The notes: generated by a model from the letters alone, not told the origin. A stretch of DNA of 7,088 nt from Desulfobulbaceae bacterium (GCA_030633145.1 DAOVTM010000207.1:1-7088); one strand, 5' to 3'; shown: positions 1 through 5,916, counted from the first letter of the stretch. A program made the numbers and translations.

Positions 1-1659
1 AGCGATATTGTCCTGGAGGGAACCTCGGGCATTGATCTGCTCAGGCGAATCCGGGAAATGGGCAGGGACTGTCCGGTGGTCATGGTGACCGGCTATCCCA
101 ACGTGGATACCGCTTCCGAAGCTGTTCGGCTGGGTGCCTTTGACTATATCTCCAAACCAGTGGACAAGGATACCCTGCTCAAGACCGCGCGTCTGGCTCT
201 ACGTCAGTATCGCCTGGAACAGGAAAAAGAACGGGTGGAGGCTCAGAATAAACAGTATCAGGCACTGCTGGAAACAGTGTTTAAGAGCGTTTCCGATGCC
301 ATTATCACCCTGGATCAGGATTTGACCATTGTCACCATGAATCAGGCGGGGCAGAACCTGATGCGTGATTTGACTCCCGGCAGCAGCAGTGGGGATAATT
401 TCCGGGAAATCTGCAGCCGCGAAGATCTGCGCATCTTTCAGGAAGATGCCGTCCATGTTCTGAAAACCGGTATGGAGATCAATGAACACCGGGTGGAATG
501 TTCGACTGCGGATAAACAGGAACGGATTCTCTCGGTCTGTGTCTCCCCCTTTACCGACCTGCAGAATAATTCGCACGGGGTGGTTATCGTGGCCAGGGAC
601 ATGAGCTGCGTGCTGCCGGAGAAGAAGTCCGGCAGACGAACCAGCTTTCACCGCTTTATCGGTCAGAGCGATTCCATGCAGACTGTTTATACCATGATTG
701 AAAATGTTGGTAAGGTCGATACCACAGTTCTCATTACCGGGGAGTCGGGTACTGGTAAGGAGCTGGCTGCAGAGGCCCTGCATCTGGAAAGCCACCGCAA
801 GAGCCGTCCCATGGTTAAGGTGGACTGTACTGCAATCCCTGAGAATCTGCTGGAGAGCGAGTTGTTCGGCCATCGCAAGGGAGCCTTTACCGGTGCGGAT
901 CGGGATCGGATGGGAAGAATCCTCCAAGCCGACGGCGGTACCCTGTTTCTCGATGAGATCGGCAATATTTCAGCCATGGTCCAGCTTCGTCTGCTCCGTT
1001 TTCTCCAGGAAAAGACCTTTTATCCGGTGGGTCGTGATACCCCTATCCAGGTGGACACCAGAATTATTACCGCCACCAACCTGAATTTGATCCAGATGGT
1101 GCGGCAGGGAGAGTTCCGGGAGGATCTTTATTTTCGTTTGCGGGTTATTGATGTTATCCTGCCTGCCCTGCGGGAACGGCAAGGAGATGTGGAGCTGCTG
1201 GTACATTTTTTTCTCAAGCAGATTTCAAAGAAGATCAACAAGGAAATATCGGGAATTTCTGACCAGGCCATGCTTTATCTGATTGCCTATCCCTGGCCGG
1301 GGAATGTCCGTGAGCTGGAGCATGTTCTGGAGAGAGCCTGTGTCCTCTGTCCAGGTTCGACTATTGCCGCAGAACAGTTGCCAGGAGAGATAACTCTGTA
1401 CCGTGCAGGAGCTGTCCAGCCAACGCAGGCTGAAATGGGCGTACAAGCAGGGAGTCCAACTCTTGAGGCTGTAGTCACTCCCCTTAACCAGCCAGCTGAG
1501 GTTATACAGGAAAATACACCCGAGGGGCGAATTTTATATGCCCTGCGAAAATGCGGAGGTAATAAGGCCAAGGCCGCCCGGCTGCTGGAGATTGACCGCT
1601 CAACACTGTATCGTAAGATCAAGGAACTACATATTGACCTGTCCGTGCTTGATGTCTGA
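1..1659 (+). CDS. Sigma54-dependent NtrC-family response regulator (REC-PAS-AAA+-Fis HTH), 5' end cut off
   Basis: This is a cytoplasmic bacterial enhancer-binding protein: phosphorylated by a partner kinase, it would use ATP to open sigma54 promoters. The frame is open from base 1, with 552 codons visible. Codon 2 is Asp, followed by the receiver Thr at codon 30 and Lys-Pro at codons 52-53. The spacings of +28 and +50 equal NtrC Asp54-Thr82-Lys104, so codon 2 is the likely phospho-acceptor and about 50 residues are missing. A PAS-like domain covers about codons 85-195. The AAA+ domain has Walker A GESGTGKE (247-254), the sigma54-contacting GAFTGA loop (294-299), Walker B with Asp-Glu at 318-319, and the arginine region FREDLYFRL. 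The C-terminal Fis-type helix-turn-helix is at about 505-548 (NKAKAARLLEIDRSTLYRKI). The architecture is intact and should be active. The PAS domain suggests an extra sensory or dimerisation input. The target genes are not evident; I see no convincing -24/-12 promoter here. Confidence 0.95.
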   Translation, partial: SDIVLEGTSGIDLLRRIREMGRDCPVVMVTGYPNVDTASEAVRLGAFDYISKPVDKDTLLKTARLALRQYRLEQEKERVEAQNKQYQALLETVFKSVSDAIITLDQDLTIVTMNQAGQNLMRDLTPGSSSGDNFREICSREDLRIFQEDAVHVLKTGMEINEHRVECSTADKQERILSVCVSPFTDLQNNSHGVVIVARDMSCVLPEKKSGRRTSFHRFIGQSDSMQTVYTMIENVGKVDTTVLITGESGTGKELAAEALHLESHRKSRPMVKVDCTAIPENLLESELFGHRKGAFTGADRDRMGRILQADGGTLFLDEIGNISAMVQLRLLRFLQEKTFYPVGRDTPIQVDTRIITATNLNLIQMVRQGEFREDLYFRLRVIDVILPALRERQGDVELLVHFFLKQISKKINKEISGISDQAMLYLIAYPWPGNVRELEHVLERACVLCPGSTIAAEQLPGEITLYRAGAVQPTQAEMGVQAGSPTLEAVVTPLNQPAEVIQENTPEGRILYALRKCGGNKAKAARLLEIDRSTLYRKIKELHIDLSVLDV

Positions 1660-1661
1660 TT

Positions 1662-1675
1662 CTGTGCCAGCACAG
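1662..1675. other. Small perfect hairpin just after the regulator stop codon
   Basis: CTGTGC and GCACAG form a six-base-pair stem around a two-base centre, starting 3 bp after the TGA. No run of T follows, so it is not a canonical intrinsic terminator. It may stabilise the 3' end of the mRNA. Confidence 0.35.
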
Positions 1676-1694
1676 CTTGATGGTCGGTCTGAGC

Positions 1695-1775
1695 AATGAG
1701 TTGTGAGGAATGAGTTGTGAGGAATGAGAGTCGCACGGCTTTTTCTCAATACTCATAACTCACAACTCAATACTC
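1695..1775. repeat. 14-bp tandem repeat plus facing inverted copy in the convergent gap
   Basis: The unit AATGAGTTGTGAGG occurs twice head to tail at 1695-1708 and 1709-1722, with a third partial copy to 1728. Facing it, 1745-1775 carries the complementary pattern (ACTCATAACTCACAACTCAA). The best 20-base alignment of the two arms has about three mismatches, so the RNA could form a long imperfect hairpin. It lies between the convergent regulator and the SLOG-like gene and could act as a two-way transcription barrier. The low-complexity TGAG/CTCA character suggests a dispersed intergenic repeat and not a classical terminator, because no strong T-run follows the stem. Confidence 0.6.
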
Positions 1776-1795
1776 TACTGAGTCTAATGTACTGC

Positions 1796-2347
1796 TCAGC
1801 CCTGGTAACTGTCAGCAAACAGTTTTTCAATGGCAACCTTGCCCTCATCGCTCAGATAGCGTGTTCCTGAACCGACAAAGGTGTCAAAGGCGATTTTAGG
1901 GGTCTGCTCATCCACCCACTCGTCTTTCGACCAGGTGTACCAGCCGTTGCGGTTCTGGTCAAAGACATGGAGGGGGCGGTTAAAGAGCTTGGCCAGCTCT
2001 ACGGCCCAGCCAGTGCCGCCCTTGACCGAGTTGTCGTCTAAGATGGTGCCGATGACAAAGACCTGGTGTCCCTTGTTGACCATGTGAAAGATCGCCTGTA
2101 AGACCCGGCGGATTTTTTCGGTCTCATAATAGGTACGGTTCATCATTCTGGATGCGATTTCCATGCTGATGTCACCCCGTTGCAGTTCTTCTTCGCTCAG
2201 GGACACGGCATTTCTGTCTCGGTTGAGCCGGTGTCCTTCAAAGGTAAAAATCACCTCGTTGACATTATATTGTTCCGCCAGCTCGCCAAAAACAGTTTCC
2301 GCACCCTTGAGGCCGCCGTGGTATAAGGTACATTCTTCAGCTTTCAT
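1796..2347 (-). CDS. SLOG/Rossmann-like nucleotide-binding family protein, function unknown
   Basis: This is a 183-residue soluble protein with no signal peptide. Its glycine motifs resemble a family of small Rossmann-like (SLOG/LOG-type) proteins usually annotated as hypothetical: YHGGLKGAE at residues 9-17, VIGTI at 98-102, GGTGWAVELA at 110-119, PLHVFDQ at 125-131 with an aromatic W-Y-T-W stretch after it, and GSGTR at 159-163. SLOG-superfamily members bind or process nucleotides or nucleotide-derived ligands; the ligand here cannot be read from sequence. I start at the ATG at 2347, preceded by AGAGGG at a spacing of about 7 nt, and not at the TTG one codon upstream. It lies 108 bp downstream of cmoB on the same strand. 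That gap is long enough for its own promoter, so operon membership is uncertain. The family match is from memory of its motifs. Confidence 0.75.
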   Translation of the reverse strand: MKAEECTLYHGGLKGAETVFGELAEQYNVNEVIFTFEGHRLNRDRNAVSLSEEELQRGDISMEIASRMMNRTYYETEKIRRVLQAIFHMVNKGHQVFVIGTILDDNSVKGGTGWAVELAKLFNRPLHVFDQNRNGWYTWSKDEWVDEQTPKIAFDTFVGSGTRYLSDEGKVAIEKLFADSYQG

Positions 2348-2388
2348 CAATTTTCCCTCTGTTTGGTTTGTGTCGTATGAATAGTTAT

Positions 2389-2414
2389 TTTCGTATAATT
2401 GATTTCGTATAATT
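2389..2414. repeat. 12-bp direct repeat upstream of the SLOG-like gene
   Basis: TTTCGTATAATT occurs at 2389-2400 and 2403-2414, a 14-bp period, with a degenerate GTCGTATGAAT just before. It lies 40-70 bp upstream of the SLOG-like start, where a promoter or operator would sit. A minus-strand TATAAT reads at 2412-2417, but no good -35 box stands at the right spacing. Confidence 0.4.
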
Positions 2415-2455
2415 ATATGTATCAGGTTTTCGACTATTTCACAACGTATTCCCTC

Positions 2456-3427
2456 TCACCTTTTTTTGTGAGCCTTGATAAAAACCCGCCATGGAGCAGG
2501 GTACCCCTCTACCGTAAGTTCAGAGTTATTACTGTCAATGAAATCTTGGTATGATTCAAACTCCATCCAGTCGGTTTTCCGTTGTTCACGGCTGCTCATG
2601 GGATGACTGCAAAAGCAGTTAATATCCGTGAAACCGGTTCTGGCAAGCCAGTTCACCATGCAGGAGGCGGTAGGGACAAACCAGGTACCTGGAACCTTGG
2701 CATACGTTTTCTCTGGAAAGAGAGCCATGGATTCCTCGCCGCCGATGGCCTGGGATTCAAGCAGCAGACAGCCGCCCGGCTTCAGGGCCGTCAACAGGTC
2801 GCGCAGGGCATCAATGGGTGAGGGGCGATGGTAGAGAATGCCCATACAGAAGATGACATCAAAACACTCAGGAAAGAGCGGCAGGTGTTCGATCCCCAGC
2901 AGGTCAACGGCCAGGTTGTCCAACCCGGCAAAACCATTAAGGGCGGAAAAGGTAAAATAGTGGTGGATGTACGGCTCAAATCCCAGAACCAGCTTTGGAG
3001 AGCTGGCTGCCATGCGGAACATGTAATAACCGTTGTTGCTGCCAATGTCGGCGATGACCTTTCCCCTCAGATCGGGAAGTTGAGGCACCATTCGATCCCA
3101 TTTGCGGTTACTCTGCCATTCCGCATCTATGTCAATATCAAAGATGGAAAAAGGCCCCTTACGCCAGGGGATAAAGGTGCGCAGCAGATGGAGGAGCTGT
3201 TTGTACTCCTGCTCGCTGACCTCCTCCCGACTGCCGATGCGGATCACATCCCCGGATAGATCAAGCTGCTCGGCGCGTACCTGCTGTACAGCTTCCATGG
3301 GGGTACGGTAACGGAGAAAACCTTTTTTAGGTTGGTTGATCCAAGCCTGTTTTTCCTGATGCAGCCTCTGTATTGCCTCGTGATCTGCGTTGATAAGATG
3401 ATCAAGATAGGATGGCATTTTATTCAT
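2456..3427 (-). CDS. cmoB: tRNA U34 carboxymethyltransferase CmoB
   Basis: CmoB transfers a carboxymethyl group from carboxy-SAM to 5-hydroxyuridine-34, giving 5-oxyacetyluridine in tRNAs that read four-fold degenerate codon boxes. From the ATG at 3427 the protein is 323 residues, the same length as E. coli CmoB. Family blocks are in order: IPWRKGPF (about 86-93), DAEW and KWDRMVPQLPDL, the SAM-binding block ADIGSNNGYYMFRM (126-139), MGILYHRPSP (195-204) and EGYPAPWR near the C-terminus. The three E. coli residues that hold the carboxy-SAM carboxylate (Lys91, Tyr200, Arg315) correspond to Lys90, Tyr199 and Arg314. The glycine motif is GSNNG where E. coli has GCGSG. The start overlaps the end of cmoA by 8 bp and lacks a clear Shine-Dalgarno sequence, which points to translational coupling. 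The open frame extends to 3499, but that extension lies inside cmoA. ATG at 3418 is an alternative start. Confidence 0.95.
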   Translation of the reverse strand: MNKMPSYLDHLINADHEAIQRLHQEKQAWINQPKKGFLRYRTPMEAVQQVRAEQLDLSGDVIRIGSREEVSEQEYKQLLHLLRTFIPWRKGPFSIFDIDIDAEWQSNRKWDRMVPQLPDLRGKVIADIGSNNGYYMFRMAASSPKLVLGFEPYIHHYFTFSALNGFAGLDNLAVDLLGIEHLPLFPECFDVIFCMGILYHRPSPIDALRDLLTALKPGGCLLLESQAIGGEESMALFPEKTYAKVPGTWFVPTASCMVNWLARTGFTDINCFCSHPMSSREQRKTDWMEFESYQDFIDSNNSELTVEGYPAPWRVFIKAHKKR

Positions 3428-4175
3428 TGAGAGTTGAGCCGGGAGGATTTTTAACTGCCACAAAAGAGGCAAAATTATTCCAGCGAAAAAAGGTCTCAAT
3501 CTCGCTGAATCCGGCCTCTGTCAGCAGGTCGATGTTTTCCTGTACGGAAAAAGGGATAAGAATATTTTCCAGAGCCTCCCGTTTTGTGGAAATTTCCAGT
3601 TCTGAATACCCCTGTTTTCGTTTGAAGTCATGATAGAGGCGGATGAATTCCCGGTTTAAACGTCCGTGCGGACTGATAACCTTTTCACTGATAAAGAGGA
3701 GGCCGCCTTTGGGCAGGGACTGGTACAGCCTGTGCGCAAACTGCGGTCTGAGTATGGGGCGGATAAACTGCATGGTATAGTTACAGAGCAGAATATCTCC
3801 TTCTTCCAGACCGGCTCTGGTGATATCCTGGTTACGGAATTCAATGGAGGACTCTCTTGTAAAGGAGAACATCTCTCGCTTTCGTTCAGCCTTATCCAGC
3901 ATGGCCGGGGCATTGTCGATCCCGATAAAGCGCAGTTCCATATCCGGCAGCAACCGAGCCAGTTCCAGCAGGGTGGAGCCGGTGGAGCAGCCCAGGTCAA
4001 TAACACAGCTTTTCGGCGTTGCCATGCCGCGAATCAGAGCGGCGGTACTCTCGATCACTGTCCGGTAAAAGGGAACAGAGCGATCCAGCATATCGTCAAA
4101 GACCTCGGCAACAGCAGTATTAAAGGAAAAATCTTCTGTTACCTTGCCGTTGCTGAAGAGATTATCGGAAACCAT
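3420..4175 (-). CDS. cmoA: Carboxy-S-adenosyl-L-methionine synthase CmoA
   Basis: CmoA converts S-adenosylmethionine and prephenate to carboxy-SAM, the cofactor used by CmoB next door. From the ATG at 4175 it is 251 residues (E. coli 247), and the N-terminus aligns as DNLFS...DFSFNTAVAEVFDDMLDRSVPFY. The class I methyltransferase SAM motif is VIDLGCSTGS at 58-67, followed by IGIDNAPAML at 84-93. YTMQF, SEK and the signature HDFKRKQGYSELEISTKR are present. Arg199, known in E. coli CmoA to reach the carboxy-SAM carboxylate, is conserved at the same number. A GTG at 4238 would add 21 residues with no family resemblance, and the probable promoter lies inside that extension, so I prefer the ATG. 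No good Shine-Dalgarno precedes it. The first gene of the cmoA-cmoB pair, it is divergent from the exported-protein gene. Confidence 0.95.
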   Translation of the reverse strand: MVSDNLFSNGKVTEDFSFNTAVAEVFDDMLDRSVPFYRTVIESTAALIRGMATPKSCVIDLGCSTGSTLLELARLLPDMELRFIGIDNAPAMLDKAERKREMFSFTRESSIEFRNQDITRAGLEEGDILLCNYTMQFIRPILRPQFAHRLYQSLPKGGLLFISEKVISPHGRLNREFIRLYHDFKRKQGYSELEISTKREALENILIPFSVQENIDLLTEAGFSEIETFFRWNNFASFVAVKNPPGSTLNE

Positions 4176-4181
4176 TATCAG

Positions 4182-4275
4182 AGGTAGAGGGTTAAAGGTT
4201 GCAGTGGGGAATCCCCGGATTATACCCTTATCATACACGCTCTGTTGTCTCTCTTCAACCCGTTACCCTCTACCT
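4182..4275. repeat. 13-bp inverted repeat flanking the cmoA promoter region
   Basis: AGGTAGAGGGTTA at 4182-4194 faces TTACCCTCTACCT at 4263-4275. Twelve of 13 positions are complementary and the arms are 68 bp apart. The candidate cmoA -10 box lies between them and the left arm falls in the mRNA leader. It may be an operator pair or the scar of a small inserted element. Confidence 0.45.
4219..4224 (-). promoter_or_regulatory. Candidate -10 box of the cmoA-cmoB transcript
   Basis: The minus strand reads a perfect TATAAT here. The hexamer 17 bp upstream (CAACAG) is a poor -35 box. Transcription would start near 4211-4213, leaving a leader of about 37 nt before the ATG at 4175, which agrees with the chosen cmoA start. 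Confidence 0.4.
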
Positions 4276-4293
4276 GAAGCCTTTAAGCTAACT

Positions 4294-4315
4294 TTTGCCT
4301 TGCCATCCAGGCAAA
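4294..4315. other. Seven-base-pair hairpin in the divergent intergenic region
   Basis: TTTGCCT (4294-4300) and AGGCAAA (4309-4315) are perfectly complementary with an 8-base centre. No T-run follows on the plus strand, so a terminator is unlikely. It could be a regulator-binding dyad for either divergent gene. Confidence 0.35.
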
Positions 4316-4365
4316 CGAACAGTATAAATTGAGATATAAAATATAAAGGGTTTCAGGATATATAG

Positions 4366-4387
4366 ATCTCGTAAATATCTCGTAAAT
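4366..4387. repeat. 11-bp tandem direct repeat in AT-rich spacer
   Basis: ATCTCGTAAAT occurs twice with no gap at 4366-4376 and 4377-4387. The 11-bp period is close to one helical turn, which would place two protein-binding sites on the same DNA face. The surrounding 4321-4400 stretch is AT-rich with no gene. Confidence 0.5.
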
Positions 4388-4440
4388 ATTTCAGTCATTC
4401 TTTCTTTTTGTTGCACAGTAATAGCTGCATAAGGAAAAAA

Positions 4441-4534
4441 TGGACATTCAGTCGCAAATTTGCAGCTTATTTTACCACAGAGAGCACAGAGGAAATTAGA
4501 CTCTGTGTTCTCTGTGGTGAGTAAAAAATGTCCA
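4441..4534. repeat. Nested inverted repeat with CACAGAG-type core hairpin
   Basis: The core arms at 4474-4491 and 4501-4518 are complementary at 17 of 18 positions; the single exception is a G.U pair in RNA. The loop is nine bases (GAAATTAGA). The arms are built of the CACAGAG / CTCTGTG word found in dispersed intergenic repeats of many bacteria. Outside them, TGGACAT (4441-4447) pairs with ATGTCCA (4528-4534), giving a second layer of symmetry. Within the left side there is also a perfect 10-bp palindrome, GCAAATTTGC (4454-4463), and TGCAGCT (4461-4467), which can pair with AGCTGCA at 4423-4429. The element sits about 90 bp upstream of the exported-protein gene and contains no coding sequence. 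Confidence 0.7.
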
Positions 4535-4546
4535 AAATAATAACTG

Positions 4547-4576
4547 TTGAAAATGGGAGTTTACGATGTCTGATAT
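4547..4576 (+). promoter_or_regulatory. Weak candidate promoter for the exported-protein gene
   Basis: TTGAAA at 4547-4552 is a reasonable -35 box. TGATAT at 4571-4576 follows after 18 bp and matches only three of six -10 positions. TATAAA at 4586-4591 is a better -10 but has no well-placed -35. One of the two may drive the gene starting at 4622. Confidence 0.25.
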
Positions 4577-4621
4577 GGAAGAATGTATAAAAGTTGCATA
4601 ACGAATAAAAAGGAGAAAGCC

Positions 4622-5161
4622 ATGGACAAGAAATACTGGGCAAAAGTTATCCTCTGCATTGCCGGTGCCGGAGCCGCAACAGCACTTATAGCGAATGCGT
4701 CACTCACTCCAAAAGGATTACAAATTGTTGAGCAAAGGCCGTCAGCTGATGCGATAACCTTGATGGACAAGGTAGTACTGGTTGATTATAAGCTTGCAGG
4801 TGTAGCCAGTCAGACTGTGCAGAGTGAATTTGTTATTCACAATTCCTCTGAGCAGCCAATTAATAATGTTAATGTTGCCTGTGAGTTCTACGGTGCCGCA
4901 GATAAAGGAGACGGCAAGTTTCTTGACCGCGAACACTGGCTCATCAGTCAGACCATCCCCGCCGGGCAGGGGTTGAAGTACACCACAGCTGATCGTCGTT
5001 ATATTAATACCTCAGCCAAAAATTTTAAATGTTCTATTACAAACTTCAAGATTGCCAAGGCTCCTATGTTTGAACTGCACCGGGTTGAAGGTGGACACGG
5101 TGGTGCTGAGGCGGAACATGGTGACAGTGGACACGGAAGTGCGGCTGGCGGCCAGCACTAA
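4622..5161 (+). CDS. Exported small protein with two-cysteine beta-type domain and His/Gly-rich tail
   Basis: This is a 179-residue protein that I cannot assign to a named family. Residues 8-24 are hydrophobic after a Lys-rich start, and A-N-A at 24-26 makes a plausible signal peptidase I site, so the mature protein is probably periplasmic (or anchored if uncut). Residues 50-145 look like an all-beta, Ig/FxLYD-like domain: alternating polar and hydrophobic strands, the pattern FVIHNSSEQPINNVNVACEF, TIPAGQ, and Cys87 and Cys137, which could form a disulfide. The tail, 153-179, is rich in Gly and His (His at 153, 159, 166, 171, 179) with acidic residues, suggesting loose divalent-metal binding; that is inference. 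AGGAG at 4611-4615 stands 6 nt before the ATG and decides the start over an in-frame ATG at 4583. It is separated from the next gene by a REP-like spacer, so it is probably its own transcript. Confidence 0.8.
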   Translation: MDKKYWAKVILCIAGAGAATALIANASLTPKGLQIVEQRPSADAITLMDKVVLVDYKLAGVASQTVQSEFVIHNSSEQPINNVNVACEFYGAADKGDGKFLDREHWLISQTIPAGQGLKYTTADRRYINTSAKNFKCSITNFKIAKAPMFELHRVEGGHGGAEAEHGDSGHGSAAGGQH

Positions 5162-5189
5162 TAAAACGTATTAATTTATTCGCAGCAGG

Positions 5190-5210
5190 GTAGGGTGCGC
5201 TGTGCGCACC
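5190..5210 (+). repeat. REP-like element: GTAG head plus perfect GC-rich hairpin
   Basis: GTAG at 5190-5193 is followed directly by GGTGCGC (5194-5200), a TGT loop and GCGCACC (5204-5210), a perfect seven-base-pair stem. A GTAG tetranucleotide at the foot of a GC-rich hairpin is the layout of REP sequences moved by RAYT transposases (TnpA_REP, Y1 family). Only TTT follows the stem, so it could at most be a weak terminator for the upstream gene. No RAYT gene is in the window. Confidence 0.6.
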
Positions 5211-5262
5211 TTTGCGACTGCTGAAAATAATTTGATCAACAAGCCACAGGTAAGCAAGAACC

Positions 5263-5916
5263 ATGTCCTCACAGCAGGAAATACACTTTGACAAAATAAT
5301 CAGCCGTTACCGGTCTGATCCGTATGATTATGTGGATATGTGTGCCATCCATACCGGAAAGGTGCGTTTCCTGGTTGAGGAGAATAGCGAAGTCGATGGG
5401 GTGTCTGGGGAATGGAAACATCTGCCCGGCACTCCGCTGTACGAGATCAACCGGGAGCGTAATCCCAAGATCGTGACCTCGCAGACCAATGGGACTGTTT
5501 CCACCATTCATCACGAGTTGGACGACAATTTTGTCGAGGCTGGGGAAAAACTGCTGACCATCCGTCATCCCCTCAAGAAAAAAGAGATTATTGAGTCTAT
5601 CCTTCAGGATGTGCTGTATATTTTTGAGGCTCCTGAGCGGGCACGCTATTTTTTTGCCATGGATATTCAGTCCAGGATTGACCAGAAAGGGGTGCGTTCA
5701 GTTTTTATCAAACCGGGTGACGAAATCATCACCATGTCACTGATGAAACGGGATACTCCTGTCTATTATACCGGTGAGCCGGGCATTATCCATTCGGTTT
5801 ATTTTAAACCGGGAGACTCTGTTGATATGGGAGTGCCGCTTATTGGGGTCTGTGCCGAGGATAAACTGCCGGTGGTGCAGAAGGTTATTACCAGGGTTAA
5901 GGCTGAGTGGGAGTGA
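5263..5916 (+). CDS. Double biotinyl/lipoyl-like barrel protein, probable biotin-acceptor
   Basis: This is a 217-residue soluble protein with two barrel-sandwich (biotinyl/lipoyl-type) modules. Module 1 (about 29-104) has the pattern TGKVRFLVEENSEV...GTPLYEI...NGTVSTI...NFVEAGEKLLTIRHPL. At the hairpin where biotin carriers have M-K-M it reads R-E-R, so the acceptor lysine is replaced by Glu65. Module 2 (about 142-197) reads VFIKPGDEI...SLMKRDTPV...GEPGIIHSVYFKPGDSVDMGVPLIGV. It aligns with the classic E-A-M-K-M...G-x-V...GD-V-x-x-G-x-x-L pattern and offers Lys162 (5746-5748) as the acceptor, with a shorter strand before it. A biotin ligase follows immediately, supporting biotinylation. The parent carboxylase or transcarboxylase is not in the window. 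The Shine-Dalgarno is weak (AGGTAAG, about 10 nt upstream). Lipoylation is less likely, because lipoyl domains use D-K-(A/V). Confidence 0.75.
   Translation: MSSQQEIHFDKIISRYRSDPYDYVDMCAIHTGKVRFLVEENSEVDGVSGEWKHLPGTPLYEINRERNPKIVTSQTNGTVSTIHHELDDNFVEAGEKLLTIRHPLKKKEIIESILQDVLYIFEAPERARYFFAMDIQSRIDQKGVRSVFIKPGDEIITMSLMKRDTPVYYTGEPGIIHSVYFKPGDSVDMGVPLIGVCAEDKLPVVQKVITRVKAEWE

Noticed and set aside
199..927. Long minus-strand open frame opposite the response regulator
   Set aside because: It is a mirror frame of a gene with a full set of family motifs, and its own translation shows no recognisable domain.
3428..3499. N-terminal extension of CmoB by 24 residues (start at 3499)
   Set aside because: The extension lies inside cmoA and matches no family sequence, and the ATG at 3427 gives exactly the usual 323 residues.
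4176..4238. GTG start for CmoA at 4238
   Set aside because: The added 21 residues do not resemble the family, and the perfect TATAAT at 4219-4224 would lie inside the coding region.
4366..4534. CRISPR-like array in the divergent spacer
   Set aside because: The repeats are short, occur only twice and have no regular spacers; no cas gene is present.
4441..4600. Sigma54 (-24/-12) promoter upstream of the exported protein
   Set aside because: GG and GC pairs occur, but their spacings are 17-18 bases, not the required 10.
4583..4621. Earlier ATG at 4583 for the exported protein
   Set aside because: It has no Shine-Dalgarno, while the ATG at 4622 has AGGAG at good spacing and begins a proper signal peptide.
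4652..4657. Cys12 of the exported protein as a lipobox cysteine
   Set aside because: It falls inside the hydrophobic core too near the N-terminus, and an A-N-A signal peptidase I site follows at residues 24-26.
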